NCBI RefSeq assembly: GCF_905171775.1
Contig: NC_053499.1
Span: forward strand, 144,212,251-144,276,250
DNA from: Rana temporaria
Lineage: Eukaryota > Chordata > Amphibia > Anura > Ranidae
Length of the DNA: 64,000 nt
Reading direction: 5' to 3'
Below are positions 1-12,900 of this stretch, one piece after another; the first letter of the stretch is position 1; each line of letters opens with the position of its first letter. The notes beneath the pieces are model-generated. The model worked only from the letters and a program-made list of their open reading frames with translations. It had not been told where the DNA came from and ran no database searches. The position numbers and the translations under genes were made by a program.

Positions 1-719
1 GATCCACAAAACAATTACGCCGGCGTATCTATTGATACGCCGCGTAATTTTTAATTTCCCGCGTCGTATCTTTGTTTTGTATCTACAAACCAAGATACGA
101 CTGCATCTCGGATCGATCCGACTTATGTCTTAGTACGCCGTCGGATCGTAGATGCATTGTTCCGCCGGGCGCTAGGTGGCGTTTCCGTCGAATTCCGCGT
201 TGAGTATGCAAATTAGCTAGTTACGGCGATGCACGAACGTACAACCGTCCGGCGCATTTTTTGCGTTCGGATTTTTCCGGCTTATAGTTACCCCTGCTAT
301 TATGAGGTGTACTCAATGTTAAGTATGGCCGTCGATCCCGCGTCAAATTTAGAATTTTTTACGTCATTTGCGTAAGTCGTTCGCGAATAGGGATTTGCGT
401 AGAATGACGTCACCGTCGGAAGCATTGGCTTGTTCCGGTTTATTTTCGAGCATGCGCACTGGGATACCCCCACGGACGGCGCATGCGCCATTAAAAAAAA
501 ACGTTGTTTACGTCGGGTCACGACGTATTTACATAAAACACGCCCCCATCACATCCATTTGAATTCCGCGCCCTTACGCCGCCAAAGATACACTACGCCG
601 CCGTAACTTACGGCACAAATTCTTTGAGGATTCGAAAAAAAAAAATAAGTTACGGCGGCGTAGTGTATCTTAGATACGCTACGCCCGGCGGATATATGCG
701 CCGATCTACGTGAATCTGC
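1..719. mobile_element. TACGCCG-rich MITE, copy 1
   Basis: A CpG-rich element full of the words TACGCCG, CGTATCTTAG and CGCATGCG. Its inverted halves begin near gatccacaaaacaatt and end near acgtgaatctg. The left end is at or just beyond the window edge. It is the same family as 10318-10940, 17164-17893, 20680-21393 and 48141-49022. It has no coding capacity. Confidence 0.7.
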
Positions 720-795
720 CCCGATCTTTTTAATGACATAAACAAATTTTTAGAACCCGAAAAACGGTCGTGTGTACGCGGCATAAGACTAAAAC
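720..795. repeat. End fragment of the GTGTACGCGGCAT MITE family
   Basis: The sequence gaaaaacggtcgtgtgtacg followed by cggcataag matches the right terminus of the elements at 10941-11465 and 15552-16413. Only the terminal ~70 bp remain. Confidence 0.55.
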
Positions 796-930
796 AAATT
801 CGAAATTTGCTGCCAAAATGAACACTGCTTCCCAGCCTGTCCTGAGAGGACTTCATAGAACACCGAGTACTGCTGAGATTAGTTTTTATGTAACAGGTTC
901 TCCATGTTCTCATTTGTTGCACCTCTGCAG

Positions 931-3900
931 AATTTCTTACCGATACCAGCCTGTGTGGATGGAGTTTTCCTGCCTAAACCTGCAGAGGAGATATTGGCTG
1001 CCAAAGAAAACAGCAAAGTGCCATTTATCATCGGCATTAATGTACAGGAATTTGGCTGGATTGCCTCACAGGTAGGAAATCCATCAAGGTGAGCTGCCAG
1101 GGAACAACCTGCTTCTAATAACAATATAAAAAAATCTCTTACACACGATCGGACTTCAAACAAACTTTTCCGTGGATTTTTGTTTAACAACTTAGGACCC
1201 AGACCTTTAGGCAGGTAAAGGACCCGGCCAGTTTTTGCGATTCGGCACTGTGTCGCTTTAACTGACAATTGCGAGGTCGTGCGATGTGGCTCCCAAACAA
1301 AATTGGCGTCCTTTTTTTCCCACAAATAGAGCTTTCTTTTGGTGGTATTTGATCACCTCTGCGTTTTATTTTTTGCGCTATAAACAAAAATAGAGCGACA
1401 ATTTTGAAAAAAAAACAATATTTTTTACTTTTTGCTATAATAAATATCCCCAAAATATATAAAAAAAACATGTTTTTCCTCAGTTTAGGCCGATACGTAT
1501 TCTTCTACCTATTTTTGGTAAAAAAAAATCGCAATAAGCGTTTATCGATTGGTTTGCGCAAAATTTATAGCGTTTACAAAATAGGGGATAGTTTTATTGC
1601 ATTTTTATTAAAAAAATATTTTTACTACTAATGGCGGCGATCAGCGATTTTTTTTCGTGACTGCGACATTATGGCGGACACATCGGACAATTTTGACAAA
1701 TTTTTGGGACCATTGTCATTTTCACAGCAAAAAATGCATTAAAAATGCACTGATTACTGTGAAAATGACAATTGCAGTTTGGGAGTTAACCACTAGGGGG
1801 CGCTGAAGGGGTTAAGTGTGACCTCATCTGTGTTTCTAACTGTAGGGGGGCGGGGCTGGACGTGTGCCGTCATTGATCGTGTTTCCCTATATCGGGGAAC
1901 ACACGATCAATGACTGCACCACAGTGAAGAACGGGGAAGCTGTGTTTACACACAGCTCTCCCCGTTCTTCAGCTCTGGGGACTGATCGCGGGACTCCAGT
2001 GTGATCAGCGGGTCCATCGGCTGGGAACTTAAAGAGGACGTACAGGTACGTGCTTGTGCCCAGCCGTGCCATTCTGCCGACGTATATCTGTAGGAGGTGG
2101 TACTTAAATGATTAAAGGGAGTTGGCCGGTCACACCCATAGCATACACACAGTAGGACTTTTCTGCAAACTTTCCCAAAACTTTCCCAACATCACGTGGT
2201 TTTTCTGCTCTTTTCTGCTCTTTACCGCCACCCTTTGGTCAACTTCTGCTATTGTTGGTTGATTTTAACATTGGTTGTGGTCATGCGTGTTTGTACTTCG
2301 GACAAAAGTCCAATGGATTTCTGTACACACGATAGGACTTTGCACCGTAGGACTTTTGTTGCCGAAAAAGTTTGTCCGTTTGCAGAGAGAACTTTTGTCC
2401 GATAAAAACCGAAAAAATTTGTCCGATGGAGCGTACACACGGTAGGATTTTTTTTTTTAAAACTTGCTCATTTTGAAGTTTGTTGTCAAAAAGTCCTACA
2501 GTTTGTATGGGGCTTTACAGTAATTACAAAGCCATCCACAACTTGGCCCCCAGCTACATCACTAACCTAGTCTCAAAATACTGACCAAATCGTTCTCTTC
2601 GTTCCTCCCAAGACCTTTCTTCCCTTGTCACCTCCTCCCATGCTCACCTCCAGGACTTCTCCCGAGCCTCTCCCATCCCTTGGAATTCCCTACCCCAATC
2701 TGTCTGAATATCTCCTACTCTATCCACTTTTAGGGAAAACGTTTCTCTTCAGAGAAGCCTATCCTGCCCTCACCTAACAACTGTACTTTTATTCCGCTTA
2801 TTACCTTTTGTATCACTTGACCCTCCCTTTTAGATTGTAAGCTCTAACGAGCAGGGCCCTCTGATTTCTCCTGTATTGAATTGTATTGTTACTGGACTGT
2901 ATGCCCTCACGTTGTAAAGCACTGCGCAAACTGTTGACTCTATATACTTTACATCCTGTATAATAATAATACTGAGGAGCGTAGGTGGCTGGAAACGAGA
3001 AGTAAGATGTCAGTCAGTAGGGTTCAGGTTTTTTGGGGTTTTCTCTCTACGAAGATAGCAGTTAGTGGGTTCACTGGAGAGGCGCAGAATAGATTTCCTG
3101 GTGTGAAAAGCAGCTTTGGTAATCTATGTGTTTGTGGACAGGGTATGGGAGCTGATTACTTGAATGGACTGCCGAAGGAATCAATCCAATCGGAGATGAG
3201 ACGTTCTCCATTTCTGGTAAGGCCTCGGAGATTTTTTATGTCTAATGGGTGGTAATTGAGCGCAAAAGGATTTCTCTCCTCCAGATATACATACATGAAT
3301 CCTTTTATCCCCCAGTGTCTGGGCTGCAAGAAACCCAATGTATTGGTGATTGCGAGGTGGTGGTAGGGAGGGGCAGGGCTAAGGACTATTGGCATAAAAT
3401 CTCTTCACCGTAGTCAATATAGAATATTAAAGGCCCACCAGGCTCCACCCTTAGTTTATGTGAAATAATGCTTCAATGTAAAATCTCTCCCAATCCCATA
3501 CCTCCCAACTTTTTGAAATTGGAATGAGGGAATATGCAGTTCAGTTTTGGGCACCAATTCTCAAAAAGGATATCGTGGAACTGGAGAAAGCGCAGAGAAG
3601 GGCAATCAAACTGATAAGAGGCATGGAGGAGCTCAGCTATGAGGAAAGTCTAGAGGAACTGCATTTATTCACTCTTGAGAAGAAGAGATTAAGGGGGGAT
3701 GTGATCACCATATATAAATACATAAGGGGTCCATATAGTGAACTTCGTGTTGAGTTATTCACTTTAAGCTCATCACAGTGGACAAGCAGGGCCAGATTAA
3801 GAACATCATGGGCCTGGTGCTGAGGATTTTGGTGGGGCCTTTTAGGCTGCATTCACACCTCCGCGACAAGTAACACCGCGTACGCGGCGTATTTTGCTGC

Positions 3901-6900
3901 AAATAGTGTAACTTTTTTTTTACAAATCCTTCCTATTGCTTTGTATGGCCGAACGCCAATGCCACCTGAAAAAAAGGGTCCGGGACTTTTTTTCATGCCG
4001 CAGGTGTACGGCGTCTATGAGATGTGAACCATCTCATAGACAGCAATGGGAATTCTCCCCTCCAGCGGCACGAGCGGCCGGCGTCGGGCGTTTTGTCACG
4101 GAGGTGTGAATGGGGTGTAATAAATAATAAATAAATGCGTGGGAATGACATGAACGCAGCCCAGCCAAGGCAAGTGACCAAAGGCACAGAACCCAGAAGG
4201 AAGACCGGGTGAAGATGGAAGTGTCCAGGCCCCGCCTGATTCATCGCAGCACTGGAGGGCTCAGTCTGAAAATGTAAGTGTACACTAATGTGCTAATATG
4301 CTGTGCATACTTGTACGTTGTGGCATAACCTACCCCAGGGCCTCTAAAAAGTAGTAATGTCAGGAAAGTTTACTACCGCTTTATTATCACAGGATCCCAG
4401 GAGCCTCTCATGGGGCCCCCTACTGACCCGGTGGACGGTGGCCCTTGGGCAGTGCCTAAGTGCACAGTTGCCAACATTTAAAAAATATTTTCAGGGCCAC
4501 TTTTTTATATAAGTGCTATATTTAGAGTAGCTGAGATCCCCGATGTTCCTCTATACATCATAGTAGTAATCACAAAATTAAATGAGTACTAATAATGGGG
4601 CAGAACAAATATGAGAACTGATATTTCCTTTAGTTGAACTAACAAAAGTGTGTCCATTCTAGAGCTGGTAACATTGAGGATATTCAGTATAATTTTAAAG
4701 AACTGTTTTTGTGGGTAAGCGACATAGGGGAGGAGTATGGACGGTATATAAGTGGGAAGTATGTGCAGGTGAGGGAGAGGAATGTGGAGGGTCTAACAGT
4801 GGGCACTATGTATAGGAGAGGAGTACAAAGGGTACGGAAAAAAGCACTATGTACAGGAGAGGAGTGTGAAGGGTATGACAATGGGCAGTATGTACAGGAA
4901 GAGTGAGGGGGTATGACAGAGGGTAGTACGTACCAGAGAGAAGTGTGGAGGGTATGATGGGGCAGTATGTACAGGAGAGGAGTGTGGAGGGTATGACAGT
5001 GGGCAGTATGTACAGGAGAGGAATGTAGACGGTATGATAGTGGGCTCTATGTATAGGAGAGGAGTGTGGAGGGTATGACAGTGAACACTATGTATAGGAG
5101 AGGAGTGTGGAGGGTATGACAGTGGGCACTATGTATAGGAGAGAAGTGTATGACAGCAGGCACTATGTACAGGAGAGGAGTGTGAAGGGTATGACAGTGG
5201 GCGCTATGTATAGGAGAGGAGTGTGGAGGGTATGACAGTGGGCACTATGTACAGGAGAGGAGTGTGTAGGGTATGACAGTGGGTACTATGTATAGGAGAG
5301 AAGTGTGGAGAGTATGACAGTGGGCACTATGTACAGGAGAGGAGTGTGGAGAGTATGACAGTGAGCACTATGTACAGGAGTGGAAGGATATTTAGGGACT
5401 GAGTAGTGGTTAAGCGGGTCATACATGGATTGAAATTACGCCAATTATGCAGAGACCAGCCATAGTCAATCTATGTATGGGCTAGCTGGTTTTACACAAG
5501 TCAATCTATTAATCAACTTGAGTACAACCAGCCTGTTTTTTTTTTTCTTAAAACAATCAGTGCTGCCAGCTAAAGTTAGCAACACTGATCATTGTACGCA
5601 CTGGCAGAACACAACAACACTGCAGGAGTGATTCCCCCATCCACAGGTCAGCAGGTGAGAGGGTGTGTGGGGACAGGCTGGGGAGAGATACTAGTCAGTG
5701 GCTGGGTAGGCACTGGTAGTATCAGAGCCAGATACACACAGGTTACATACGCCATGATCGTTAGAGCGAGAACAATAATTCTAGTACTAGACCTCCTCTG
5801 TAACTCTAAACATGTAACCTAAAAAAATGTAAAGCATCGCTTAGGATACCAAAAAAAATCGTGCTAACTTAACTAACTAACTGTTTTTTTAATGAATGAA
5901 ACATTTTTTTCCAAAAAAACATGTTTGAAAAATTGCTGCGCAAATACCGTGCTAGAGCTGCACAATTAATCGTTAAAAAAATTGTGATCTCGATTCAACC
6001 CCCCTGATGATCTTCAATGCAGAGTTTGCTGATTCTTTCATATAACAAGTGGAGAGACTTTCAGCTATCAAAAGAAAATATCCCGGCAGTCTGCCAAGTT
6101 TTTAACAGGAAACATTGTAACTAAAACTTCCTTCTTAGATCAAAGGGATACACTTCTGTGTGTAAAGAACAAATCTGGGCAGTCTGCAAAGTTTGTAAAC
6201 AAAATGAAACATTGTAACTAACTAACATTGTAACTAAATGTAACCACTTAAAGTCCAACACTTGTTTCTTAAGTTAGAAAGCAATATTATTTGCTAGAAA
6301 ATTACTTGGAGCCGCCAAACATTAGATATATTTTAGCAGAGACTCTAGGGAATACAATGGCTATTGCTGCAATATTTTATGTCCCACTGCATTTTCCCAC
6401 TTCAATGAATAATAAAAACCATAAAAACAAAACAGTGAAGTTAGCCCATTTTTTTTTTTTTTTTCGTTTTAATGTGAAAGATGATGTTACGCCGCAACAA
6501 TCGTGAGAGAATCGTGATCTATCTTCTAAGCAAAAAAATTGCAATTCTCATTTTAGCCAGAATCGTGCAGCTCTATACCCTGCAACATAAAAAGTGCAAA
6601 GACCACCATAGAGTAATTTTCTAGCAAAAAACCAATGATGATTTTTACATGTAGTAGAGAAGTGTCAGAATTGGCCTGGGTGGCAAGGGGTTAATTACCA
6701 TGAGTAATATACAAATAATTATTATAAGCCCTGTGATCCTATCAGTCTGCTGCAGTGTGTCAGCTTGTATTTATATTGGCCGCTCTGAATGTAGCTTCTG
6801 ACAGGCTGTGCAAGCAGGCCCGTATCTCCGGAACCATTAATGATAGCCGTCCCATATTTTAACCAGTTGTGGGGTAGCTCTTCCCATGCCTACCCCCAAA

Positions 6901-6959
6901 TGTGGGGTTTCTGTGACCTCTGGTCATCGAGCTACAACCCCCCAAATTCGATCTTAAAA

Positions 6960-6992
<33 letters not shown>

Positions 6993-9900
6993 TTTTTTTT
7001 TTTTTTTTTTTTTTTGGGCAAATGGGCCTATCTTGAGAAAGGGGCCTGGAGCTGCAGCTCCATCAGCCCCATTGTTAATCCGGCCCTGTGGACAAGGGGG
7101 CGATCTTTACATCTATAGGAAAATAGATTTTATCTCCAAATATGGAAAGTAAGAGCTGTGAAAATGTAGAATAGACTCCCTCCAAAGGTGGTTCTCTCCG
7201 ACTCAGTAGATTTAAAAAAGGTCGGACTGGATTCTTTCTGAAAAGTACATAATATGACTGGATACTAACATTTATAGGTAAAGTTGATCCAGGGAATATC
7301 CTGCTGGAGCAAATTGAATCATGCTCTGCTTTTTTTTGCCTTCCTATGGATCAACTATAGGAATAGGATTGTGTAGATAGGATTGTATCATATTTTTGTT
7401 TTCTTTTTTCCTTTTATTGGTTGAAATGGATGTAAGTATGACACCTACTTGAAAAAGTATGTAGTCATAGAGCACACCCCCTGCCACAGATGCAGCAATT
7501 TAGAAATTGGATGAAAGGTTTAGCACTGGGTAACACTTTTTGAAAGATAAAAAGTGCATTTTATAAACAACTATAGAGATCAGACCAAAATGAGGGACAC
7601 GTGAGGAGGAATGAGGGACAGAGGGACATTGCTCCAAATCAAGGACAGTTGGGAGCTATGCCTTATCCTTACATTGAGAAAATAAAATGCCCCATAGATA
7701 CATGGTGACAGCTTGGAAAATACTCAGCACACACATTACAATCTGATTGTACAGTCTCCTTTAGATTGTCTTTAGTGTCAGGTCTAGAGTGTCAGGTCAG
7801 TGTAGGTGTCGGTGTCAGGTCAGTGTAGGTGTCAGGTCAGTGCAGGTGTCAGGTCAGTGTAGGTGTCAGGTCAGTGCAGGTGTCAGGTCAGTGTAGGTGT
7901 CAGGTCAGTGTAGGTGTCAGGTCAGTGCAGGTGTCAGGTCAGTGCAGGTGTCAGGTCAGTGCAGGTGTCAGGTCAGTGCAGGTGTCAGGTCAGTGTAGGG
8001 GTCAGGTCAGTGTAGGGGTCAGTGTAGGTGTCGGGGGTCAGTGCCATTACCGGTTGAACTTTCACATATACACGATCGATGGCTCTATAGCCTGCCAATT
8101 GTGTATATGTGCTGGCTGCGTGCCCCCCTACCCCCCTCCAGTACTGCCGCCGCCCTCCCTCCTGACCCCTCACCTTCAATCCCAGGATCCGCTGCCCCAT
8201 CTGCGACCCGGGACCGGCTCGGGAGGGTGTCAGGAGGTAAGATGGGAGGGAGACCAGCATCTTCCTCCTTGCTGATCTCCCTCCAGGCTGTGAATGCAGA
8301 AGTGATGTGTATTACATCTGCATTCACCTGTCAGTCATCTGGCTGCTATAGCCAGAGAGAAGAAGCAGATCTGTGCTTCATCAGCTTCTTTTGGGGTCCC
8401 CAGGTGACATGGGGACCCCATAAAGAGGACCTGTCAGTGTACCTGTGCTATTACATAGGGGGATTTTTATCCCCCTATGTAATAGCAATGACATCAAGTG
8501 TAAAAAAAACATAAAAAGAGTAGAAAAAAATAAGTAACTATAAAAAAAGTTTTAAAAAAAAGCTCCAAAAGTCCCCCACGTTTACGCACATATAAACGTG
8601 GATGTTTATATAAGGGGGGGGGGCAAATTTTTTTTTTGCCCCGGGCGCCCATAACTCTGGTTACGCCACTGGGAGTCAAAAATCTGAATATGATTTGGTG
8701 TTTGCTGTGTGTGCAGGGTGAGATCTCCGGTCTGGATTACACATTGCTGGATGAATACTTCGGGAGCGCGGACGACCCCCTGGAAAACCGAGATCACTTT
8801 CTAGACCTGCAGGGCGATGTCATGTTTGTCATGCCTTCACTGAAGATAGCAAAACTTCACAGAGGTGTGAGACTTCAGATACCTCTTTATGGCCTTTATA
8901 TTGATTGGTATAGAGCATGCAATATCAATCCGATCAATAACTTGGATGTATCTGATTCCCTTAAACTTTAATAAATATCGCATTTTATTTTACCTGTAAA
9001 CCCAAAGACGTGATTTATATATAACTTATTTTTTGTTTCTTCTCAGATTCCGGAGCCCCAGTCTACTTCTATGAATTCCAGCGCCGCCCATCCTTCTATG
9101 GGGACAGAAGACCGCCGTGGGTGAAGGCCGACCACGCAGATGAAATGGCGTTCGTGTTCGGAGGTCCCTTCGTGAGAGACGGCATTCTCTATAAATCATG
9201 TAGATCGGACTGATAATTACTTTTTATTTCCTAAAACATAACAGAAGTCCCCTGTCAGGACCTTTGGACTTTTGCTTTAGGCCCCTTTCACACTGGGGCA
9301 GGGGTGGCGTCGGTGGTAAAGCGCTGCTATTTTTAGCACCACTTTACCGTCAATTTCGCGGCACTATTCGGCCGATAGCGGGGCGGTTTTACCCCCCCGC
9401 TAGTGGCCGAGAAAGGGTTAAAAACCACCGCAAAGCGCCTCTGCAGAGGTGCTTTGCCGGCGGTATAGCCGCGGTGCCCCATTGATTTCAATGGGCAGGA
9501 GCGGCGGAGAAGCAGTATACACCGCTTTAACCATGCTGCTAGCTGCTAACTCACCGCTTCAGTGTGAAAGCCCTTGGGGGCTTTCTTACTGGAGAGACAA
9601 AACAGCGGCTGGTTCAGGTCGGTTTGCAGGCGAATCGGAAAACAGGTCTCACACCCGCTTCCGGTCGCATTCTCTGCAACCCAAGACCCAGTGCCGATCC
9701 TGACCTCCCTGGGTGGGGCCCTAAGCAAAATGACATTATGTCACATTAAAGTTGAGAAGCGGGGGGTGCTGACTTCTTACCTCTTCTCCCATGCAGCCAG
9801 CAAGTTGAGAAGCGGGGTGAGGGGCCGAAAATGACTTCTCACCAGCACCAGGCGGGGCCTCTAGTAATTTGGGGGGGCCCTCCGCAATTTTGCGGGGCCC

Positions 9901-12900
9901 TAAGTGGCTTGCATAGTGAGCCTATAGGGTGGATCGGCCCTGCCAAGACCACCCTATTTTGAAGCCTATTAGAGCCTCTTGCTCTAATCAGGTGCTTAAA
10001 AAAAATGCAGCTGTATATCATGCGCCCGGTGCCACGAAAGTGGTCGGACACATTAATAGGGGGTGGCTGCGGCGGCCTCGGATAGATCCATGCTATGCAT
10101 GAATCTCTCCATTGCATATTGGGGGTGGCCTGGAGAGAGGGGGCGGTGCCTGGGCACCCCTAATAGGACAGGCTCCGCTGATAGGCGCTTCATTATCCCT
10201 GCACTTGGACCATGAGCTTACAGTGTACACTGCACAGAGCAGGCTCCATACAGTGTTAATAGAAAATAGAATATTGCTGGGAGAAAGAAGAACAATTTTT
10301 TTGGTAGTAGATACTATTAGCTAGATTCAGATACAGTTACGCCGGCGTATCAGTAGATACGCCGTCGTAACTCTGAATCTACGCCGTCGTAAATGTAAGC
10401 GTATTCTGGAAACCATATACGCTTAAATTAGGCTAAGATACGAGTGGCGTAAGTCTCCTACGCCGTCGTATCTTAGGGTGTATATTTACGCTGGCCGCTA
10501 GGTGGCGCTTCCGTTGAGTTCGGCGTAGAATATGCAAATGACTAGATACGCCGATTCACAAACGTACGTGCGCCCGTCGCAATTAGTTACGCCGTTTACG
10601 TTAGAGATACACCGGCGTAAAGATAAAGCTGCTCCCTAGGTGGCGCAGCCCATGCAAGGTATGGACAGCGGAACAGGCCTATCTTTTTACATCGTTTGCT
10701 AAGTCGTACGCGAATCGGGCTGGACGTAATTTACGTTCACGTCGAAACGGCGTACTTTTGAGCAATGCACACTGGGATATGTCCACGGACGGCGCATGCG
10801 CAGTTCGTTAAAAACGTCAATCACGTCGGGTCACCAATCATTAACATAAAACACGCCCCCCTGTTCCACATTTAAATTAGGCGCGATTAGGCCGGCCCAT
10901 TTACGCTAACGTAACTTAGGAGTCAGGTGCTTTGTGAATGACGTTTTTAAGGGTCTAGAAAAAACAACGTATTTTTCAACCCGATCATTAAAACGGCCTT
11001 GCATACACACGATCGTGAAAAAAAAAAGCTCTAGCAAAGCGCGGTGACGTACAACACGTACGACGGCACTATAAAGGGGAAGTTCCATGCGGATGGCGCC
11101 ACCCTTTCGCTGCTTTAGCTGATTCCGTGTTAGTAAAAGACGATTCGCGCTTTTCTGTCTGTTACAGCGTGATGAATGTGCTTACTCCATTATGAATGGT
11201 AGTTTTACCAGAACGAGCGCTCCCGTCTCATAACTTGCTTCTGAGCACGCGCTGGTTTTTCATGTCGTTAAAGCCCACACACGACCATTTTTTACGACCT
11301 TAAAAACGACGATGTGAAAAAATAGAGCATGTTCGAAAAAAAAATTGCCCATTTTTTTAGATCATGAAAAATGCTCTGAAGCCCACACACGATCGTTTTT
11401 AATGACATATAAAAAAAAACGTAATTTTTTAGAACCCGGAAAACGGTCATGTGTACGCGGCATCGGGTGCATACTGTATGTGATTGAATAGTTGATGGAG
11501 AACGCTTTTACTCTCACGACTAAATTGTTCTTTTTTATTTCTCAGACAATTATCCAGAGGAGGAGAAGAAACTCAGCAAAACCATGATGAACTACTGGGC
11601 CAACTTTGCTCGAACGGGGTAAGGCACAACGACTTCTCCCCCCCATAACACAACAGTGAATTCTGCTCATTGATAATACAGTAACACATTTAATAGAGGA
11701 CCCAACACTACTCCACTCCATGCAAAGTTAACATTAACCACTTCAGCCCCGGACTATATTGCTGGTCAAAGACCAGAGCACTTTTTGCGATTTGGCATTG
11801 CGTCGTTTTAACTGGCTCCCAAACAAAATTGGCGTCCTTTTTTCCCCACAAATTGAGCTTTCTTTTGGTGGTATTTGATCACCTCTGCGGTTTTTAGTTT
11901 TTGCGCTATAAACAAAAATAGAACGACAATTTTGAAAAAAAATTATATTTCTCTTTCGTTCATAGACGGACACAGCCTTCATTGACCTTAGGGTTATGCT
12001 TCTTCCTACTCTCCTGGTAGGAAGAAGCATAACCCTAAGGTCAATGAAGGCTGTGTCCGTCTATGAACTCAGAGAAATGGATTTTACGGTGAGTACAAAA
12101 ATCCTTTTTTTTTACTTTTTTCTATAATAAATATCCCCAAAAATGATATACATTTTTTTTTTCTCAGTTTAGGCTGATACGTATTCTTCTACACACTTTT
12201 CATAAAAAAAATCGCAATAAGCGTTTATTGATTGGTTTGCGCAAAAGTTATAGCGTTTACAAAATAGAGGGTAGTTTTATGGCATTTTTATTAATATTTT
12301 TTTTTACTAGTAATGACGGCGATCAGCGTTTTTTTTTTTTCCGGTACTGCGACATTATGGCGGACACTTCAAGCAGTTTTGACACATTTTTGGGACCATT
12401 GGCATTTTTATAGCGATCAGTGCTATAAAAATGCATTGGATTACTATAAAAATGCCACTGGCAGGGAAGGGGTTAACACTAGGGGGCGGGGAAGGGGTTA
12501 AGTATGTTCCCTGGATGTGTTCTTACTGTGGGGGGGGGGGGTACTCACTAGGGGAAATGACTGATCTTCTGTTCATACATTGTATGAACAGAGGATCAGC
12601 ATTTCTCCCCTGACAGGACCGGGAGCTGTGTGTTTACACACACACAGCTCCTGGTTCTCACTCTGTAACGAGCGATCGCGGGTGCCTGGCGGCGATCGTG
12701 CTCGCCGGGCACACGCGCAGGAGTCAAGGGCGAGCGTGGGGCGCGCGCGCCCCTATTGGCTGCTCGGCGAGATGACGTATAGCTACCTGATCTCACCCAG
12801 CAGAGCCGACCTGCCGCCGTATAACTGCGGCGGCTGGTCGGCAAGCAGTTAAAGTTTGGGCTGAGCCGAGCTTGCAATTTATCACCAGCAGGAGGAAGGA

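Larger units (their letters stand above)
3787..7088. mobile_element. hAT element, 3.3 kb, TSD TGGACAAG
   Basis: The termini CAGGGCCAGATTAAGAAC and (inverted) CAGGGCCGGATTAACAAT are near-perfect TIRs. The 8-bp duplication TGGACAAG flanks both sides (3779-3786 and 7089-7096). No transposase frame is seen. The inside holds a small MITE-like inverted repeat (about 3842-4120), a 41-bp minisatellite, another MITE (5950-6577) and an A/T homopolymer pair. Confidence 0.85.
3529..7437 (+). mobile_element. 5'-truncated CR1-like LINE split by a hAT element
   Basis: At 3527-3760 one frame reads VQFWAP, LEKAQRRAIKLI and LFTLEKKRLRGDVI, the conserved C-terminal segment of CR1-type reverse transcriptases. 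The reading continues after the hAT at 7089 (DKGGDLYI, then FYLQIWKVRAVKM and an RLPPKVVLSDSV segment). Several stops make it non-functional. Confidence 0.7.
3497..7660. mobile_element. CATACCTCCCAAC MITE interrupted by a nest of insertions
   Basis: The left terminus CATACCTCCCAAC (3497) and right terminus GTTGGGAGCTATG (ending 7660) are inverted repeats. An uninterrupted 247-bp copy sits at 55004-55250. In this copy the sequence breaks at about 3528 (after ggaatgaggg) and resumes at about 7438 (tgacacctactt...agtatg...cacacccc), matching the intact copy across the gap. The gap holds a CR1-like element, itself split by a hAT element. Confidence 0.75.

Noticed and set aside
7829..8514. Two overlapping open frames of ~150 codons
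   Set aside because: The first half is the 17-bp minisatellite and the rest is transposon-like; no codon or domain signal.
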